From positions 372,001-436,000 of the forward strand of contig NZ_CP019702.2 of NCBI RefSeq assembly GCF_002005205.3: DNA of 64,000 bases, in the 5' to 3' direction. How positions within the stretch are numbered: position 1 is the first letter of the stretch; each line of letters opens with the position of its first letter. A model generated the notes under the pieces. The model made no database searches. It saw nothing but the letters and a program-made list of their open reading frames with translations, and had not been told where the DNA came from. Shown here piece by piece: positions 9,199-17,276 of this stretch. The DNA is from Rhizobium rhizogenes. GTDB taxonomy: Bacteria; Pseudomonadota; Alphaproteobacteria; Rhizobiales; Rhizobiaceae. A program made the position numbers and the translations under genes.

Positions 9199-10326
9199 AT
9201 GGCCGCTCTTGGCGTGGGCCTTATCGGCACCGGTTACATGGGCAAATGCCACGCGCTGGCGTGGAACAACGTCACCAGCGTCTTCGGCGATGTGGAACGC
9301 CCCCGCCTCGTGACGCTCGCGGAAGTAAACCCGGAGCTTGCCGCCAAGAAAGCGGCCGAGTTCGGTTTTGCCCGCTCGACGGGCAACTGGCGCGACCTGC
9401 TGTCCGATCCCGAGATTAACGTCATCTCGGTCACCACGCCCAACGCCTTCCACCCGGAAATGGCGATTGCCGCCCTTGAGGCCGGCAAACATGTCTGGTG
9501 TGAAAAGCCGATGGCGCCCGCCTTTACTGACGCGGTGAAGATGCGCAATGCGGCCCGCCGTTCCGGCAAGGCGGCGGCGATGGGCTACAATTACATCCAG
9601 AACCCCGTCATCCGCCATATCCGCCGCCTGATCGACGAAGGCGCCATCGGCAACGTCTATCACGTCCGCGCCGAAATGGACGAGGACTTCATGGCCGACG
9701 CCACCCAGCCCTTCTACTGGAAGAGCGAGGCGTCTTCCGGTTACGGCGCGCTGGATGATTTCGCCGTGCATCCGCTATCGCTGCTCTATGCCCTTTTCGG
9801 TCATGCCGAAAGCGCCATCACCGACATGGTGAAACCTTACGAGACCCGCCCGCTTGCCGGTGGCGGCGAGCGCGCAGTCGAGACGCATGACCTCGCCAGC
9901 GTGCTGCTGAAGCTCGAAGGCGGCATTTCCGCCGTGCTCATCGCCAACCGTTCCGCCTGGGGCCGCAAGGGCCGCATCGCCATCCAGATCTACGGCTCCA
10001 CCGGCTCGATCCTGTTCGATCAGGAGCGGATGAACGAATTCCAGCTTTACACCACGGATGGACGCCCGGAAGAGCAGGGTTTCAGAACCATCCTCACAGC
10101 GCCGCATCACAAGCCCTATGACCGCTTCATCCCCGCCCCGGGCCACGGCCTCGGCTTCAACGATCTGAAGGTGATCGAATGCCGGGAACTGATCGCGGCT
10201 ATCGAGGGGAAAAAGGCCCACATCATCGATTTCGAGGAAGGCCTGAAGATCGAGCGCAGCATCCACGCCATGGCCCGGTCATTTGCCGAAGGGCGCTGGG
10301 TGGGAAGCTCGGAGATTGCGGAATAG
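9199..10326 (+). CDS. Gfo/Idh/MocA-family NAD(P)-dependent dehydrogenase, probably inositol-related
   Basis: A 375-residue oxidoreductase. The N-terminal Rossmann fold starts VGLIGTGYMGKCHA (GxGxxG near residues 10-15), followed by the family motif CEKPMAPAF with the catalytic Lys of EKP. The C-terminal GFO/MocA domain contains the DDFAVHPLSLL helix with a catalytic-site His. Members oxidise inositols, sugars or their derivatives. Its place directly after iolB suggests it feeds an inositol isomer or methylated inositol into the pathway, as inositol 2-dehydrogenases do, but rhizobial idhA often lies elsewhere, so I do not assign a symbol. GGAGGAG ends 9 bases before the ATG. Confidence 0.85.
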   Translation: MAALGVGLIGTGYMGKCHALAWNNVTSVFGDVERPRLVTLAEVNPELAAKKAAEFGFARSTGNWRDLLSDPEINVISVTTPNAFHPEMAIAALEAGKHVWCEKPMAPAFTDAVKMRNAARRSGKAAAMGYNYIQNPVIRHIRRLIDEGAIGNVYHVRAEMDEDFMADATQPFYWKSEASSGYGALDDFAVHPLSLLYALFGHAESAITDMVKPYETRPLAGGGERAVETHDLASVLLKLEGGISAVLIANRSAWGRKGRIAIQIYGSTGSILFDQERMNEFQLYTTDGRPEEQGFRTILTAPHHKPYDRFIPAPGHGLGFNDLKVIECRELIAAIEGKKAHIIDFEEGLKIERSIHAMARSFAEGRWVGSSEIAE

Positions 10327-10354
10327 GACGCCGACAAAGGGCGAAACGTCTCTT

Positions 10355-10469
10355 CCGTCATGCCGGACTTGATCCGGCATCCAGCCACGGCGCGTCTGCG
10401 CCGTGACAGGAGTCTTTTATGATCAACGACTTGATCATGCTGGACCCCGGATCAAGTCCGGGGTGACGG
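10355..10469. repeat. Palindromic intergenic repeat, type B
   Basis: A 115-bp element with outer arms CCGTCATGCCGGACTTGATC / GGATCAAGTCCGGGGTGACGG and inner modules CGGCGCGTCTGCGCCG and GATCAACGACTTGATC. An almost identical copy is at 43708. It lies between the converging Gfo/Idh and hydroxyacid dehydrogenase genes. Confidence 0.9.
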
Positions 10470-10487
10470 TGTGTGGAGGTTCCGGCC

Positions 10488-11450
10488 TCACCCCTTAACC
10501 GGCGTTTCCGGTACCGGTGTCAGCACCTTGCCGTCCCTGAACCAGCCGAGAATATTGTCGGCCACCAGATCGGCCATGGCGTTGCGCGTCGGAACCGAGG
10601 CGGAGGCGACATGCGGCAGCAGGGAGACGTTCGGCAGCGACAGGAAGGCTTCCGGCACCTTCGGCTCGGCATAGAACACATCCAGACCGGCAGCACCCAG
10701 GGCGCCGCTCTTGAGCGTCTCAAGCAGCGCATCCTCATCGACGCTGGACCCGCGACCGACATTGATGAACACGCCGTCAGGTCCAAGCGCCGTCAGGATT
10801 TCGGCATTGATCGCCTTATGCGTTTCCGGCGTGCCGGGCACGATGCAGATGAGGATATCGACAGCTTTTGCCATCTCCTTCAGCGAGCCGTAATAGGTGT
10901 AGGAGAGGCCATCCCGCTTGCTGCGGGTGTGGTATCCGATTTCCACCTTGAAGGGCTCCAGCCGCTTGGCGATTTCCTGGCCGATGCGGCCCATGCCGAA
11001 GAGACCGACCTTGCGGCCACGCAGCGAGAACGGCGAGAGCGCGAACGGGCCTTCGCCAACCCATTTTCCGTCACGCAGCCAGGTCTCGGCCTGATAAAGA
11101 CGGCGCACGGTGTTGATCAAAAGCGCAATCGTCGTATCGGCCACCTCGTCGTTCAGCACATCGGGCGTATTGGTCACCACGATGTTGCGCGTGGCGGCAT
11201 GTCTGGCATCGACGCCATCATAACCCACGCCGAAATTGGCGATGATCTCAAGCTTCGGCAGCGCATCGATCCACTTTGCGTTGACGACGCCGGAAACGGC
11301 GATGGCGTTGACGCGCTCCGCCGCACCATCAGGCAGAACCGGCTCGGCACCGGCAGGCACGGCCACGATCTCGACCTTGCCTTCGAGGCGTTCGAGAACG
11401 CGCGGGTTTATCTTGCCGGGAACGAGAACGACGGCCTTTTTGTCAGACAT
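10488..11450 (-). CDS. D-isomer-specific 2-hydroxyacid dehydrogenase
   Basis: A 320-residue NAD(P)H-dependent reductase or dehydrogenase of 2-keto/2-hydroxy acids such as glyoxylate, hydroxypyruvate or a sugar-derived keto acid. The nucleotide-binding domain has the motif GLFGMGRIGQEIAKRL. The catalytic Arg lies in INVGRGSSVDEDAL, the Glu in DVFYAEPKVPEA and the His in LLPHVASAS. The NFGVGYDGVD loop before the hinge matches the GhrA/GRHPR-like group. The ATG at 11450 is preceded by AGGAGGA. It is monocistronic, convergent with the Gfo/Idh gene. Substrate preference cannot be read from sequence. Confidence 0.88.
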   Translation of the reverse strand: MSDKKAVVLVPGKINPRVLERLEGKVEIVAVPAGAEPVLPDGAAERVNAIAVSGVVNAKWIDALPKLEIIANFGVGYDGVDARHAATRNIVVTNTPDVLNDEVADTTIALLINTVRRLYQAETWLRDGKWVGEGPFALSPFSLRGRKVGLFGMGRIGQEIAKRLEPFKVEIGYHTRSKRDGLSYTYYGSLKEMAKAVDILICIVPGTPETHKAINAEILTALGPDGVFINVGRGSSVDEDALLETLKSGALGAAGLDVFYAEPKVPEAFLSLPNVSLLPHVASASVPTRNAMADLVADNILGWFRDGKVLTPVPETPVKG

Positions 11451-11629
11451 GAGCGGATATTCCTCCTGATAACATTCCGATAGCCGGAGCGGATTTCAGG
11501 CGAACCGCTCGCCATCCCACTCCTCTGGGCGGCGATCTTTTCAAACAACGGCGGCCGTGAAAAGGGCAATAAGGGGATGCTATGGGGGCAGACGGAAGTT
11601 TCATGCCGATTTTTTTTCGGCACCCCTCA

Positions 11630-11743
11630 CCGTCATGCCGGACTTGATCCGGCATCCAGTCAGCCCAAGTCCCTGGGCTGAGAGAGCCTTTTCACCGCGC
11701 AGACACGCGGTGGCTGGATTCCGGCTCAAGGCCGGAATGACGG
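11630..11743. repeat. Hybrid palindromic mosaic repeat (type B/A chimera)
   Basis: A 114-bp element whose left outer arm CCGTCATGCCGGACTTGATC belongs to type B. Its interior (CAGCCCAAGTCCCTGGGCTG, then CCGCGCAGACACGCGG) is that of type A. The right arm GGCTCAAGGCCGGAATGACGG is a third variant. It shows directly that modules are exchanged between repeat families. Confidence 0.85.
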
Positions 11744-11810
11744 AAGAAGGAAACATCGCGAACAACCAGAAACATGCAGCCTGCCGCATCCATATTCCCC
11801 GGCGATATAT

Positions 11811-12833
11811 TCAAACCCGCGGCCGCACCGGCCCGGTCGATTGCCGGATACGCATTTCCGGCTTGATGAGGTGAATGCCGTCAGGCTCATGGCTGCCCGC
11901 CAGCCTGTCCAGCAGCGCGCGGGCCGCGAGACGCCCCACCTCCGCCTGACCGTTGGAAACCGTGGTCAACGCCGGCGTGGCAATCGCCGCCTCTTCCAGA
12001 TCGTCGTAGCCGGTGACGGAAATATCGACACCCGGCACCAGACCGGCGCGGGAAATGCCGTTCATGAGACCGATGGCGACGAGATCGTTCCAGCAGACGG
12101 CGGCGGTCGGCTTCTGCGGCAGTGAGAGGAAATGCACGGCGGCCTCGAAACCGCCCTGCTTGGAGCGCGGGCCGGGAATGCGCAGGTTCGGATCGACCTC
12201 GATACCGGCCTTGCGCAGCGCATTGACGTAACCCTGGTAACGGTCGCGGCCGGTCGAGGTCTGGTCGGTGCCGCCAACCATGGCGATGGTGCGGTGGCCA
12301 AGGCTGATCAGGTGATTGGTGGCCAGCGAAATGCCGTAGCTGTCGTCGCCGCGATAGGTCGGCATGTCGACGCCATCCATCGAACGGGCCACCAGAATGG
12401 CGGGCATGCCGTTTTCTTCCGCCAGCGTCATATCCTCGATCGGCGTGCCGATGGCCGGCGACATGATGATGCCATCCGAACCCAGCTGCAGCAGTGTTTC
12501 GATGAAGGTGCGCTGTTTTTCCACCGAATCATAATGGTTGGAAAGAATGAAGGTCTGGCGGCTGCGGTCCAGCTCGCTTTCGATGGCTTTGAGGATTTCG
12601 CCATAGAACGGATTCATCACATCGTGGAACACCACGCCGACAATGCCGGAGCGCGAAGTGCGCAGGCTGGCGGCGCGACGGTTGTAGATATAACCCAGCG
12701 CCCGCGCCTGGTCCTTGATCTTGTCGCGCGTATCGGCGGCCACCAGCGGACTGTCGCGCAGGGCAAGCGAAATGGTGGCGGTTGAAAGACCGAGGCTTTC
12801 GGCAATGGTGGACAGTTTGACCTTTTGGGCCAC
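11811..12833 (-). CDS. LacI-family transcriptional regulator
   Basis: A 340-residue repressor-type regulator. The N-terminal HTH reads KLSTIAESLGLSTATISLALRDSPLVAADTR, followed by the hinge helix region YNRRAASLRTSRS and a periplasmic-binding-protein-like ligand domain (SGIVGVVFHDVMNPFYGEIL to the C-terminus). Ligand class is probably a sugar. I place the start at GTG 12833 because GGGGAGG lies 7 bases upstream; a TTG at 12848 would swallow that ribosome site. An inverted repeat GTTTAA-N7-TTAAAC lies 41 bases upstream. No obvious target operon is adjacent on the same strand, so the regulon may be distant. Confidence 0.88.
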   Translation of the reverse strand: MAQKVKLSTIAESLGLSTATISLALRDSPLVAADTRDKIKDQARALGYIYNRRAASLRTSRSGIVGVVFHDVMNPFYGEILKAIESELDRSRQTFILSNHYDSVEKQRTFIETLLQLGSDGIIMSPAIGTPIEDMTLAEENGMPAILVARSMDGVDMPTYRGDDSYGISLATNHLISLGHRTIAMVGGTDQTSTGRDRYQGYVNALRKAGIEVDPNLRIPGPRSKQGGFEAAVHFLSLPQKPTAAVCWNDLVAIGLMNGISRAGLVPGVDISVTGYDDLEEAAIATPALTTVSNGQAEVGRLAARALLDRLAGSHEPDGIHLIKPEMRIRQSTGPVRPRV

Positions 12834-12873
12834 GGCATTCCTCCCCAAACGCGTGTCAGCGACGAATGTCCCT

Positions 12874-12892
12874 GTTTAAATTGCAATTAAAC
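12874..12892. promoter_or_regulatory. Inverted repeat upstream of the LacI-family gene, candidate operator
   Basis: GTTTAA-ATTGCAA-TTAAAC, six-base perfect arms around a near-palindromic centre, in an AT-rich 80-bp patch that also holds further TTTAAAC and GTTTAAG half sites at about 12890-12920. The location suits autoregulation of the repressor at 11811-12833. The central sequence differs from the CG-centred LacI consensus. Confidence 0.4.
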
Positions 12893-12966
12893 AATTTAAA
12901 CAAAATCCGCAACCCGTTTAAGGAATACCCGCAAAACCAACGGTTCTTTTAAAAATTTCAACAAAA

Positions 12967-13476
12967 TTATTGAAGATTGGCGTCGATGACCTTCAGAAGT
13001 TTAACGATGTTTCGCACATCCTTGGCTGAAAGCCCCTCTACGGCCCTTGAACCACAATCGGCAATCGAGACGTTGATGTGTTCGACGCTTTTCAGGCCCG
13101 CTTCGGTCAGCTTCACCAGCGTCACGCGGCCATCCTCGTCGTCACCGCTGCGCTCCACGAAACCCTGGGCTTCCATGCGGCCGATGGTGCGCGTCATGGT
13201 CGGCGCCTTGACGCCAAGCTTTTGGGCGATCTGGCCCGGTGTCAGGCTGCCTTCCTGCGCCAGCGCCAGGATGACGCCGTCTTGGCCCGCATAAAGCCCG
13301 CTTTCGGCCAGGCTGTGACTCAGCGCCGTGCGCATGGAACGGGCGGCCTGGGTGATGGATTGCGCCAGTTCCTCGGGGTTGAAATTCTCATCCCTTTTTT
13401 TGGCGTCCTTTGATTTTTTGCCGCCTTTTTCCTTCTTGGCGCTTTTGTCCTTATGCCCGGATTTGTCCTTGCTCAT
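12967..13476 (-). CDS. MarR-family transcriptional regulator with Lys-rich N-terminal tail
   Basis: A 169-residue regulator. Residues about 45-150 form the winged helix domain; the recognition region reads LTPGQIAQKLGVKAPTMTRTIGRMEAQGFVERS and the wing DDEDGRVTLVKLTEAG. Ahead of it is a strongly basic tail with 12 lysines in the first 30 residues, unusual for MarR proteins and probably disordered. I chose the ATG at 13476, with AAAGG upstream, over a longer open frame to 13572 that would overlap the divergent gene. It is divergent from the creatininase-family gene with 79 bases between them, so it probably controls that gene. Confidence 0.85.
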   Translation of the reverse strand: MSKDKSGHKDKSAKKEKGGKKSKDAKKRDENFNPEELAQSITQAARSMRTALSHSLAESGLYAGQDGVILALAQEGSLTPGQIAQKLGVKAPTMTRTIGRMEAQGFVERSGDDEDGRVTLVKLTEAGLKSVEHINVSIADCGSRAVEGLSAKDVRNIVKLLKVIDANLQ

Positions 13477-13555
13477 ATGCGAGTGCCTTTTACCCTGTGG
13501 CGGAACCGATATATGTTGCTGGAAATCCTTAACGAATGCACGCGCGGACTGCCAG

Positions 13556-14356
13556 ATGCCAAACTCATACACGCATTATCACGACGAAAACGTAACAGAC
13601 CCGCATCTTCGCGCAACAGGTGCAATTTCCGTGCTGCCGCTCGGCGCGCATGAACAGCACGGGCCGCACCTGCCCTTCGAGACCGATACGCTGATTGCCG
13701 AAGGCATCGTCGCCCGTCTCGCCGCCGCCCTGCCCGGCCATCTGCCCGTCTCTTTCCTGCCGGCGGAACCGGTTGGATATTCCATCGAACACATGAATGT
13801 GCCGGGCACGAAGACGCTGCGATACGATGAGGCCATCGAGCGCTGGCTCGGCATCGCCGAGGCGGAATATAACAAGGGCGTGCGCAAATTCGTAATGCTG
13901 AACGCCCATGGCGGCAATTCACCGCTGATGACCATCGTCGCCACCGAGGCCCGCGCCCGTTTCGGCATGCTGGCGGTCGCCACCAGCTGGACCCGTTTCG
14001 GCGTGCCGGCCGATATCGTGAAGCCGCAGGACAAGGCGGTCGACATTCATGGCGGCGATATCGAGACATCGGTCATGCTGGCGCTTCACCCCGAGCGCGT
14101 GGCGATGCAGAAAGCCGCCGACTTCCCTTCCCGCCAAAGCGATTTCGCCAGCCGCTTCAAACACCTGCGCGCCTATGGCCCGCATGCCTTCGGCTGGCTG
14201 ATGAGCGATCTGAACCCTGACGGCGTTGCCGGAAACGCCGCCGCCGCCACCGTGGAAAAGGGCGAAAGGCTGATTTCCCATGCCGTAAACGGCCTTGTCG
14301 AACTGCTTGAAGATATCCACGCTTTTGACATAACGTTATTTCATAACAAAATTTGA
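13556..14356 (+). CDS. Creatininase-family amidohydrolase
   Basis: A 266-residue metalloenzyme of the creatininase/MftE family. The metal-binding motif GAHEQHGPHLPFETDT gives Glu, His and Asp ligands; NAHGGN and HGGDIETS are the other conserved motifs, the latter with the last Glu ligand. Family members open creatinine or other cyclic amides, or trim peptide-derived cofactors. No mycofactocin genes are nearby, so that role is unlikely. The ATG at 13556 has only a weak ribosome site, but upstream in-frame sequence belongs to the divergent MarR gene. Its last bases overlap a candidate Zur-type palindrome. True substrate unknown. Confidence 0.82.
   Translation: MPNSYTHYHDENVTDPHLRATGAISVLPLGAHEQHGPHLPFETDTLIAEGIVARLAAALPGHLPVSFLPAEPVGYSIEHMNVPGTKTLRYDEAIERWLGIAEAEYNKGVRKFVMLNAHGGNSPLMTIVATEARARFGMLAVATSWTRFGVPADIVKPQDKAVDIHGGDIETSVMLALHPERVAMQKAADFPSRQSDFASRFKHLRAYGPHAFGWLMSDLNPDGVAGNAAAATVEKGERLISHAVNGLVELLEDIHAFDITLFHNKI
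14327..14342. promoter_or_regulatory. Near-palindrome before the CobW gene, candidate zinc-uptake-regulator (Zur) site
   Basis: GACATAACGTTATTTC contains the perfect 10-bp palindrome ATAACGTTAT, followed by a further CATAAC. It resembles AT-rich Zur boxes of alphaproteobacteria, and COG0523 GTPases are often Zur-controlled. It lies 128 bases before the CobW start, inside the 3' end of the creatininase gene. Confidence 0.35.
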
Positions 14357-14469
14357 GTGACATGGCCGAATTCGGCCAAAATCTCTTTGAACTGCCCGGA
14401 CGTCGCGCCTATATGGACGACGACACATCTTCCTGAGGCTTGACGGCCTCTCTCCACGCGGGGTTTTCC

Positions 14470-15588
14470 ATGACCGAAACAGCTATAGCCAAGCCCATTC
14501 CAGTCACCGTCCTGACGGGGTATCTCGGCGCAGGCAAAACGACGCTTCTCAACCGCATTCTCTCCGAGAACCACGGCAAGAAATACGCTGTCATCGTCAA
14601 TGAATTCGGCGAGATCGGCATCGACAACGATCTGATCGTCGAGTCCGATGAAGAAATCTACGAAATGAACAATGGCTGCGTGTGCTGCACGGTGCGCGGC
14701 GACCTGATCCGCGTCGTGGAAGGCCTGATGCGCCGTCCCGGCCGTTTCGACGGCATCATCGTCGAGACGACAGGTCTTGCCGATCCCGTTCCCGTCGCCC
14801 AGACCTTCTTCATGGATGACGACGTGCGCGCCAAGACCGAGCTTGACGCCGTCGTTGCCCTCGTTGACGCCAAGCACCTGCCGCTGCGCCTGAAGGACAG
14901 CCGCGAGGCCGAAGACCAGATCGCCTTTGCCGATGTGGTCGTCGTCAACAAGACCGATCTCGTTTCGCCGGAGGAAGTCGCCCGCATCGAGGATATCGTG
15001 CGCGCCATCAATCCATCCGCCCGCATCTACAAGACCACCCGCTCGGGCGTCGATCTCGCCCGGGTTCTCGATCAAGGCGCCTTCAATCTGGAACGCGCGC
15101 TGGAAAACGATCCGCATTTCCTCGAACACGGCCATGAGGATCATGTCTGCGGCCCCGATTGCGACCACAATCACGATCACGGCCATCATCATGACCACGA
15201 TCACGGGCATCATCATCACGATCATGACCATGGGCACGACCATGGCCACGATCACCACCACCATGGCGCGGTTTCGCCGATCCATGACGTGACGGTGCAG
15301 TCGGTCTCGCTGCGCGGCGGCGAGATGAACCCCGAGCGGTTCTTCCCGTGGATCCAGAAGGTCACCCAGACCGACGGCCCGAACATTCTGCGCCTCAAGG
15401 GCATCATCGCCTTCAAGGGCGATGCGGAACGTTACGTGGTGCAGGGCGTGCACATGATCATCGAGGGCGACCACCAGCGCCCGTGGAAGGAAGACGAAAA
15501 ACGCGAAAGCCGCCTCGTCTTCATCGGCCGCGAACTGGACCGCGAGAAGCTGGAAAAGAGCTTCAACGCCTGCCTCGCGACGGCCTGA
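14470..15588 (+). CDS. CobW/COG0523 GTPase, probable zinc metallochaperone (YciC-like)
   Basis: G3E-family GTPase thought to deliver metal, most often zinc, to client proteins. The 372-residue protein has Walker A GYLGAGKTT at 17-25, the metal-binding CVCC motif at about 70-73, ETTGLADP as switch region, and NKTD for guanine recognition. A striking His/Asp-rich segment at roughly residues 220-267 contains more than 20 histidines and two cysteines. A CobW_C domain follows (GIIAFKGDAERYVVQGVHMIIEG). The start ATG at 14470 is the family-typical MTETAIAKPIPVTVLTG. The WD40 gene next on the same strand is separated by a 243-bp palindromic element. Zinc is the likely metal; cobalt or nickel cannot be excluded. 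Confidence 0.9.
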   Translation: MTETAIAKPIPVTVLTGYLGAGKTTLLNRILSENHGKKYAVIVNEFGEIGIDNDLIVESDEEIYEMNNGCVCCTVRGDLIRVVEGLMRRPGRFDGIIVETTGLADPVPVAQTFFMDDDVRAKTELDAVVALVDAKHLPLRLKDSREAEDQIAFADVVVVNKTDLVSPEEVARIEDIVRAINPSARIYKTTRSGVDLARVLDQGAFNLERALENDPHFLEHGHEDHVCGPDCDHNHDHGHHHDHDHGHHHHDHDHGHDHGHDHHHHGAVSPIHDVTVQSVSLRGGEMNPERFFPWIQKVTQTDGPNILRLKGIIAFKGDAERYVVQGVHMIIEGDHQRPWKEDEKRESRLVFIGRELDREKLEKSFNACLATA

Positions 15589-15668
15589 TCGTTTGGCCCC
15601 GTCACCCCGGCGCCAGACCGGGGTGCGGCTGCGTCCGTCATCCGCCCGACGCGCGTTCTTCGACACCG

Positions 15669-15911
15669 TACACGGCAGTTGAAAATCACTGACACTCCGG
15701 CGCTCCGGGCTCACCCCCCTCTGTCCTGCCGGACATCTCCCCCTCAAGGGGGGAGATCGGTAAGACGCTCTCTCGTCACTTCATTCTCAAACATTGAGAG
15801 GGGCGGGATCTCGCCGCAGGTCGATCTCCCCCTTGAGGGGGAGATGTCCGGCAGGACAGAAGGGGGTGAGCCCGGAGCGCAGGAGTATCAGTGATTTGCA
15901 ACTGCCGTGTA
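15669..15911. repeat. Large inverted repeat element, type D (about 90-bp arms, 62-bp loop)
   Basis: The left arm (15669-15759) runs TACACGGCAGTT ... GTCCTGCCGGACATCTCC ... GGGAGATCG. The right arm (15822-15911) is its near-perfect reverse complement, ending AACTGCCGTGTA. A shorter relative is at 24486-24645. It fills most of the 482-bp gap between the CobW and WD40 genes. I see no coding sequence in that gap. Confidence 0.88.
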
Positions 15912-16070
15912 GGGTGGTTCCTCTACTACAAAGCGCTCTATCTCCTTGATTTCACGAATCGTCCGAACGTAAAAGCGGTTCCGCTTTTGCCGGAAATGCT
16001 CTAGAACCATGCCAGCCAGCGGGAATGACACCCCCGCCAATCCGACACAGATACGAAAGACCGATGCCCC

Positions 16071-17063
16071 ATGCCGACTGTTGCCCCGCTTGATATCGAA
16101 GGCCACGTGGTCTCGACCCATTTTCTCGGCGACATTCCCCTGTTTGCCACCGCCGCCGGCACCATTCACCGGCTGGATGGCGGCGAGAAGGTGACCGAGG
16201 CGCATGAGGGGCTTCTGACCTGCGTGCGCGATCCCTATAGCGCCACCCTGCTTTCCGGCGGTGAAGACGGCCGTGTGCTGCGCATCGGCCATGACGGCAG
16301 CATCAGCGAAATCGCCAATGTGCCGCGCAAATGGGTGGGCGTCGTGGCCGGCGGGCCGCAGAAGGCTGTCGCTTATGGCGTCGGCAAGTCCAGTTTCGTC
16401 CGGCTGTCGGACGGCACGGTCAAGGAATTCAAGGAAGAGCGCACGGTGGAGGCGATCGCCTTTGCGCCCAAGGGCCTGCGCATTGCCGTTGCCCGTTATA
16501 ACGGCGTGACGCTGCATTGGGTGGCAACCGCGGGCGATCCGGTCGATCTGGAATGGAAGGGCGCGCATACCGGCGTCACCTTCTCGCCCGATGGCAAGTT
16601 CCTCGTCACCACCATGCAGGAAAACGCCCTGCACGGCTGGAAGATGGAAGCCACCAAGGGCGGCATGGAAGCGCGCCACATGCGCATGACGGGTTACCCC
16701 GCCAAGGTCAAATCCGTGTCCTGGTCGGCAAAGGGCAAATGGCTCGCCTCCTCCGGCGCGCCGGCCGCCATTGTCTGGCCGTTTGCCGGCAAGGACGGCC
16801 CGATGGGCAAGGCCCCGGAAGAACTCGGCAGCCGCGCCAACATCATGGTCACCAATGTCGCCTTCCATCCCGTGGAAGATGTGCTCGCCATCGGCTTCAT
16901 CGACGGCATGATCCTCGGCGTAAGGCTCGCGGACGGCAAGGAAGCCCTGCTGCGCCGCCCCGGCAAGGGCGCCATTACCGGCATGGACTGGAGCGCCACC
17001 GGCAAGCTGCTCGCCTTCGCGTCGGAAGCGGGGGATTGCGGGATCATCGATATTTCGGCTTGA
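16071..17063 (+). CDS. WD40-repeat protein, probably linked to the metal GTPase
   Basis: A 330-residue predicted beta-propeller without signal peptide. Repeated blades end in WD-like motifs, for example GLLTCVRDPYSATLLSGGEDGRVLRI, GVTFSPDGKFLVTTMQENALHGWKM, VKSVSWSAKGKWLASSGAPAAIVW and ITGMDWSATGKLLAFASEAGDCGIID. About seven blades fit the length. Such proteins act as scaffolds; no enzymatic residues are evident. From memory, rhizobial genomes often pair this gene with a CobW GTPase, suggesting joint work in zinc allocation, but that is inference. The ATG at 16071 begins MPTVAPLDIEGHVV; a 5-base-earlier ATG is out of frame. Confidence 0.8.
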   Translation: MPTVAPLDIEGHVVSTHFLGDIPLFATAAGTIHRLDGGEKVTEAHEGLLTCVRDPYSATLLSGGEDGRVLRIGHDGSISEIANVPRKWVGVVAGGPQKAVAYGVGKSSFVRLSDGTVKEFKEERTVEAIAFAPKGLRIAVARYNGVTLHWVATAGDPVDLEWKGAHTGVTFSPDGKFLVTTMQENALHGWKMEATKGGMEARHMRMTGYPAKVKSVSWSAKGKWLASSGAPAAIVWPFAGKDGPMGKAPEELGSRANIMVTNVAFHPVEDVLAIGFIDGMILGVRLADGKEALLRRPGKGAITGMDWSATGKLLAFASEAGDCGIIDISA

Positions 17064-17100
17064 GGGATTGCCGCGGGCGTGACCGGCTGCCCCACACTCC

Positions 17101-17216
17101 CCTCATTCCTGTGCTTGTCACGGGAATCCAGCCAGCCCAAGTCCTTGGGCTGAAAGGGGTCTCCCGCCGCGCAGACGCGCGTCGACTGGATTCCTGTGAC
17201 AAGCACAGGAATGAGG
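17101..17216. repeat. Palindromic intergenic mosaic repeat, type A, forward copy
   Basis: A 116-bp copy in the same orientation as those at 1508 and 2011: outer arms CCTCATTCCTGTGCTTGTCA / TGACAAGCACAGGAATGAGG, inner CAGCCCAAGTCCTTGGGCTG and CCGCGCAGACGCGCG. It lies between the convergent WD40 and MFS genes. Confidence 0.9.
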
Positions 17217-17276
17217 GTCATCCGCTATGTCGCCGCCAGACAAGCCTTTGTGCAAGATTGCCGCCCCCTGCATACC

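Noticed and set aside
15150..15270. Short tandem DNA repeat rich in CAT/CAC and GAC
   Set aside because: It is in frame within the CobW gene and encodes the His/Asp-rich metal loop.
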